Shown piece after piece: positions 62,173 to 64,000 of a stretch of 64,000 nt of DNA. This stretch comes from Rhabdobacter roseus. Lineage in GTDB: Bacteria; Bacteroidota; Bacteroidia; Cytophagales; Spirosomataceae. Both the position numbers and the translations under genes were made by a program. Where the stretch lies: the NCBI RefSeq assembly GCF_014202275.1, contig NZ_JACHGF010000005.1, positions 124,001 through 188,000 on the forward strand, read 5' to 3'. The notes beneath the pieces were generated by a model. That model did no database searches, was not told the DNA's origin, and saw only the letters and a program-made list of their open reading frames with translations. Numbering within the stretch: position 1 is the first letter of the stretch; the number at the start of each line of letters is the position of its first letter.

Positions 62173-62224
62173 GGGGAGCCAAAAAAAGACGCGGTAGTTG
62201 TACCGCGTCTTTTTTTGGCTCCCC
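62173..62224. terminator. Strong terminator after atpG
   Basis: Perfect 24-bp inverted repeat, arms 62173-62196 and 62201-62224, loop GTTG. The stem contains a seven-A/seven-T tract and a GC-rich cap (GACGCGGTA). Starts 15 nt after the atpG stop. Confidence 0.9.
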
Positions 62225-62392
62225 ATTCATATGAATAGAGTTCCAATTCAACTGCTCTTCGAACCGTCCGCGTAGTTTTTCCAAACAAAAGATATGATTT
62301 TGCACTTAGTCATCTATATTCAGGGATTCTTTGCTCACCTTATTTCTTTTTTGCATTGTTACTCAGTTATTCAATCCATTCCCAAACCAATC

Positions 62393-63127
62393 ATGCGTAA
62401 TTATTTAATGATCCGGCTTCTTTGTGTCGCGCTGCTCGCGACCGCCCTCCGTACGGCTTCGGCGCAAACCGTTGATGAGGTGATCGATAAGCACATTGCC
62501 GCCATGGGCGGAGCCAGCAAGCTTGCTAGTTTGAAAAGTATGAAGATGGAAGCCGCCGCCCAAGTGATGGGAATGGAATTCCCGTCTTCGACCACCGTAG
62601 TGCAGGGCCGCGGCCTGCGCAGTGAAACAACCGTGCAGGGCATGACCATCGTGAACGCACTCGATGGCGATAAAGGCTGGATGATCAACCCCATGGCGGG
62701 CCAGAATACGGCCGTTGCCCTACCCGAGGAACAAGTAAAGCTCTCAGCAGGGCAATTAGATCTGACTGGCCTTTACAATTACAAGCAAAAAGGTCACACC
62801 GCTCAATTGGCGGGGGAAGATAAGGTCAATGGCGCTCCGGTATACGTAGTAAAGGTAAAGCTCAACAACGGTATGGAGACCACTCATTACATTTCCAAGG
62901 AAACTAACTACATTCTGAAGACAGCCACGAACGTGCAGGCTGAGGGGCAGAATATGGTTGTGAACACCTCCTTTTCCAATTTCAAGCAAGTGGATGGGCT
63001 TACGCTCCCCTTCACCACCGAAATTGAGTCGGCAGCGATGCCTGGCGGAGCCATGACTATGACTATCAAGTCCGTGCAGGTGAATCCTACCGTCGATGAA
63101 AGCATCTTTGCCATGCCTAAAAACTAG
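62393..63127 (+). CDS. Secreted LolA/outer-membrane-lipoprotein-sorting-like protein
   Basis: This 244-residue exported protein has signal MRNYLMIRLLCVALLATALR ending ASAQ. Mature start TVDEVIDKHIAAMGGASKLA followed by a beta-rich fold (MKMEAAAQVMGMEFPSSTTV; KGWMINPMAGQNTAVALPEE; NNGMETTHYISKETNYILKT; SNFKQVDGLTLPFTTEIES; STIFAMP-like end SIFAMPKN) matches the LolA-like family annotated as outer membrane lipoprotein-sorting protein in Bacteroidota. It may bind lipid or a hydrophobic ligand in the periplasm; the true role is unknown. An in-frame start at 62294 would add 33 residues that do not look like a signal peptide. Confidence 0.75.
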   Translation: MRNYLMIRLLCVALLATALRTASAQTVDEVIDKHIAAMGGASKLASLKSMKMEAAAQVMGMEFPSSTTVVQGRGLRSETTVQGMTIVNALDGDKGWMINPMAGQNTAVALPEEQVKLSAGQLDLTGLYNYKQKGHTAQLAGEDKVNGAPVYVVKVKLNNGMETTHYISKETNYILKTATNVQAEGQNMVVNTSFSNFKQVDGLTLPFTTEIESAAMPGGAMTMTIKSVQVNPTVDESIFAMPKN

Positions 63128-63155
63128 GTACCTGGCTAATCTTTTTTTTAAGACA

Positions 63156-63184
63156 AAAGGCCTTCCTAAGTAGCGGAGGCCTTT
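63156..63184 (+). terminator. Hairpin after the LolA-like gene
   Basis: AAAGGCC-TTCC (from 63156) pairs with GGA-GGCCTTT (to 63184), loop about 8 nt, followed by GTGTTAAT. Short but GC-rich stem placed 29 nt after the stop. Confidence 0.6.
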
Positions 63185-63328
63185 GTGTTAATACAAGCAA
63201 GGCATTCCACATCATCAATAGAAGGAATTCCCCATCCGGCTTAAAGAAGGTACTTTAAAGGTATTGGAATGGTTATTTTGTTCTGAATGAACCAGATAAT
63301 GATTCATTTTACTAAAACTTGATATCTT

Positions 63329-63496
63329 ATGGCACGTCGAAGAGGAGAACCAGCTATACCCGCCACGGGAAAACCCATTATTGAACCCCCGGTGTATCCG
63401 TCCTACCCGACCAATACACCACCTTCATCCCCTCCTACCGTAGTTCCGAACCCGGAAGAGGAAGATGAGCGGGATCAGGATCGTACCAAAAAATAA
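63329..63496 (+). CDS. Small proline-rich protein of 55 residues
   Basis: This frame runs from ATG at 63329 to TAA at 63496 and encodes a charged, proline-rich peptide: MARRRGEPAIPATGKPIIEP, then PPVYPSYPTNTPPSSPPTVV, then a strongly acidic PNPEEEDERDQDRTKK. It has no signal peptide and no fold; it is probably disordered. It is flanked by AT-rich spacers and by hairpins at both ends, and a terminator lies 26 nt after the stop. Unrecognised family; the compositional bias makes chance less likely, but expression is unproved. Confidence 0.55.
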   Translation: MARRRGEPAIPATGKPIIEPPVYPSYPTNTPPSSPPTVVPNPEEEDERDQDRTKK

Positions 63497-63521
63497 AAAT
63501 TACCTTCTAAGTACCTATGGG

Positions 63522-63556
63522 TCCGATCTTGAACTCAGCGAGATCGGATCTTTTTT
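63522..63556 (+). terminator. Terminator after the proline-rich ORF
   Basis: TCCGATCT (63522-63529) pairs with AGATCGGA (63541-63548), loop 11 nt, followed by TCTTTTTTTT. Stem 8 bp. Confidence 0.7.
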
Positions 63557-63635
63557 TTAGGAAGCGAAACTTTTCTATGCGGATACATGTATATACATTA
63601 AATGTAAAAACATAAATCTTAAACAAAAATACACT

Positions 63636-64000
63636 ATGGCAACCGCAACCAAAACCGTATGGTCTGTTGATCCCACGCATTCCGAAATCCAGTTCAAGGT
63701 AAAACACTTAGTGATTTCCACAGTTACGGGCTACTTCCGACAATTTGAAGGGACCGTAGAAACCGAAGGCGAAGATTTTGAAACGGCCAAAATCCAGTTT
63801 TCGGCCGACGTGACCAGCGTAGATACCAACATGGAGCAGCGCGACCAGCACCTGCGCTCCGCCGATTTCTTCGATGCCGAAAAGTACCCCAAGCTCAGCT
63901 TTACGTCAACGAACGTTACAAAAACCGGGGAAGATACCTACAAGATTCTGGGCGATTTGACAATCAAGGACGTTACTAAACCCGTGGAGTTGAAAGCCGA
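63636..64000 (+). CDS. YceI family protein, 3'-truncated by the window edge
   Basis: The first 121 residues of a YceI-domain protein, running off the right edge. Sequence TKTVWSVDPTHSEIQFKVKH, STVTGYFRQFEGTVETEGED, KIQFSADVTSVDTNMEQRDQ, HLRSADFFDAEKYPKLSFTS and LGDLTIKDVTKPVELKA is the standard lipocalin-like YceI pattern (the VDP-HSxIxFxVxH and HLRSxDFFDxxxxP blocks). No signal peptide, so it is cytoplasmic, unlike E. coli YceI. YceI proteins bind isoprenoid or amide lipids; the ligand here is unknown. Full family length is about 170-190 residues. Confidence 0.93.
   Translation, partial: MATATKTVWSVDPTHSEIQFKVKHLVISTVTGYFRQFEGTVETEGEDFETAKIQFSADVTSVDTNMEQRDQHLRSADFFDAEKYPKLSFTSTNVTKTGEDTYKILGDLTIKDVTKPVELKA

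Noticed and set aside
1-64000. tRNA, rRNA or CRISPR loci
   Set aside because: No cloverleaf-like block, rRNA signature or regularly spaced repeat was recognised by eye; a dedicated tool could still find a tRNA I missed.

Overview
The window reads as a chromosomal segment of a Bacteroidota bacterium, most likely order Cytophagales, in the Spirosomataceae/Cytophagaceae area. The evidence is two SusC/SusD outer-membrane systems, many lipoproteins and signal peptides, few Shine-Dalgarno sites, TAnnTTTG-type -7 promoter boxes, an S21-XerC gene pair and a BlaR1/BlaI set. I cannot name the species. Genes are mid-to-high GC except for an AT-rich patch at about 5.5-7.1 kb. A short word, AAAGTACC and its complement GGTACTTT, with relatives such as GGTACC, recurs across genes and spacers and is the most striking window-wide signal.

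Layout. 1-5.3 kb: a tandemly duplicated secreted endonuclease/exonuclease/phosphatase gene (the first copy cut by the window edge), a DUF1801 protein, a sialate O-acetylesterase and an SMP-30 lactonase. 5.5-8.7 kb: two small zinc-ribbon membrane proteins in AT-rich DNA, then an IS110-family element whose upstream non-coding end folds into two long stem-loops like a bridge RNA. 8.7-23.8 kb (minus strand): a cytochrome/DUF1549/DUF1553 protein, a DUF1501 Tat protein and a DUF2231-cytochrome-LRR protein, then SusC, SusD and a very large FG-GAP/ASPIC lipoprotein. 24.3-34.5 kb (plus strand): a promoter with a long structured leader, SusC, SusD-like, a small lipoprotein, then two Tat-exported PLP aminotransferases flanking an AEC-type permease, and a secreted Hint-domain protein.

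34.6-41.7 kb: a DUF2693-like protein, a third EEP phosphohydrolase, two tandem BlaR1-type M56 sensors with near-identical N-termini and unrelated C-termini, BlaI with a dyad operator array, a Crp-family regulator and a YtxH-like protein. 41.7-48.4 kb: a SIMPL protein, then a phenylalanine/tyrosine degradation cluster (homogentisate dioxygenase, HPPD, phenylalanine hydroxylase, MarR regulator, fumarylacetoacetase, flavin reductase). Maleylacetoacetate isomerase and a cytoplasmic tyrosine aminotransferase are not in the window. 48.7-64 kb: mostly housekeeping genes, namely PEP carboxylase, XerC/D recombinase, ribosomal protein S21, Ppx/GppA phosphatase, a serine esterase, an SDR, a cysteine desulfurase, a tail-specific protease with an FKBP isomerase, ATP synthase alpha and gamma without the rest of the operon, a secreted LolA-like protein, a 55-residue proline-rich protein and the start of a YceI protein.

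Functionally the window combines nutrient capture at the outer membrane (two SusCD systems plus surface or periplasmic enzymes), aromatic amino acid catabolism feeding fumarate and acetoacetate, and central metabolism. Calls rest on motif reading and family knowledge; no database search was run.
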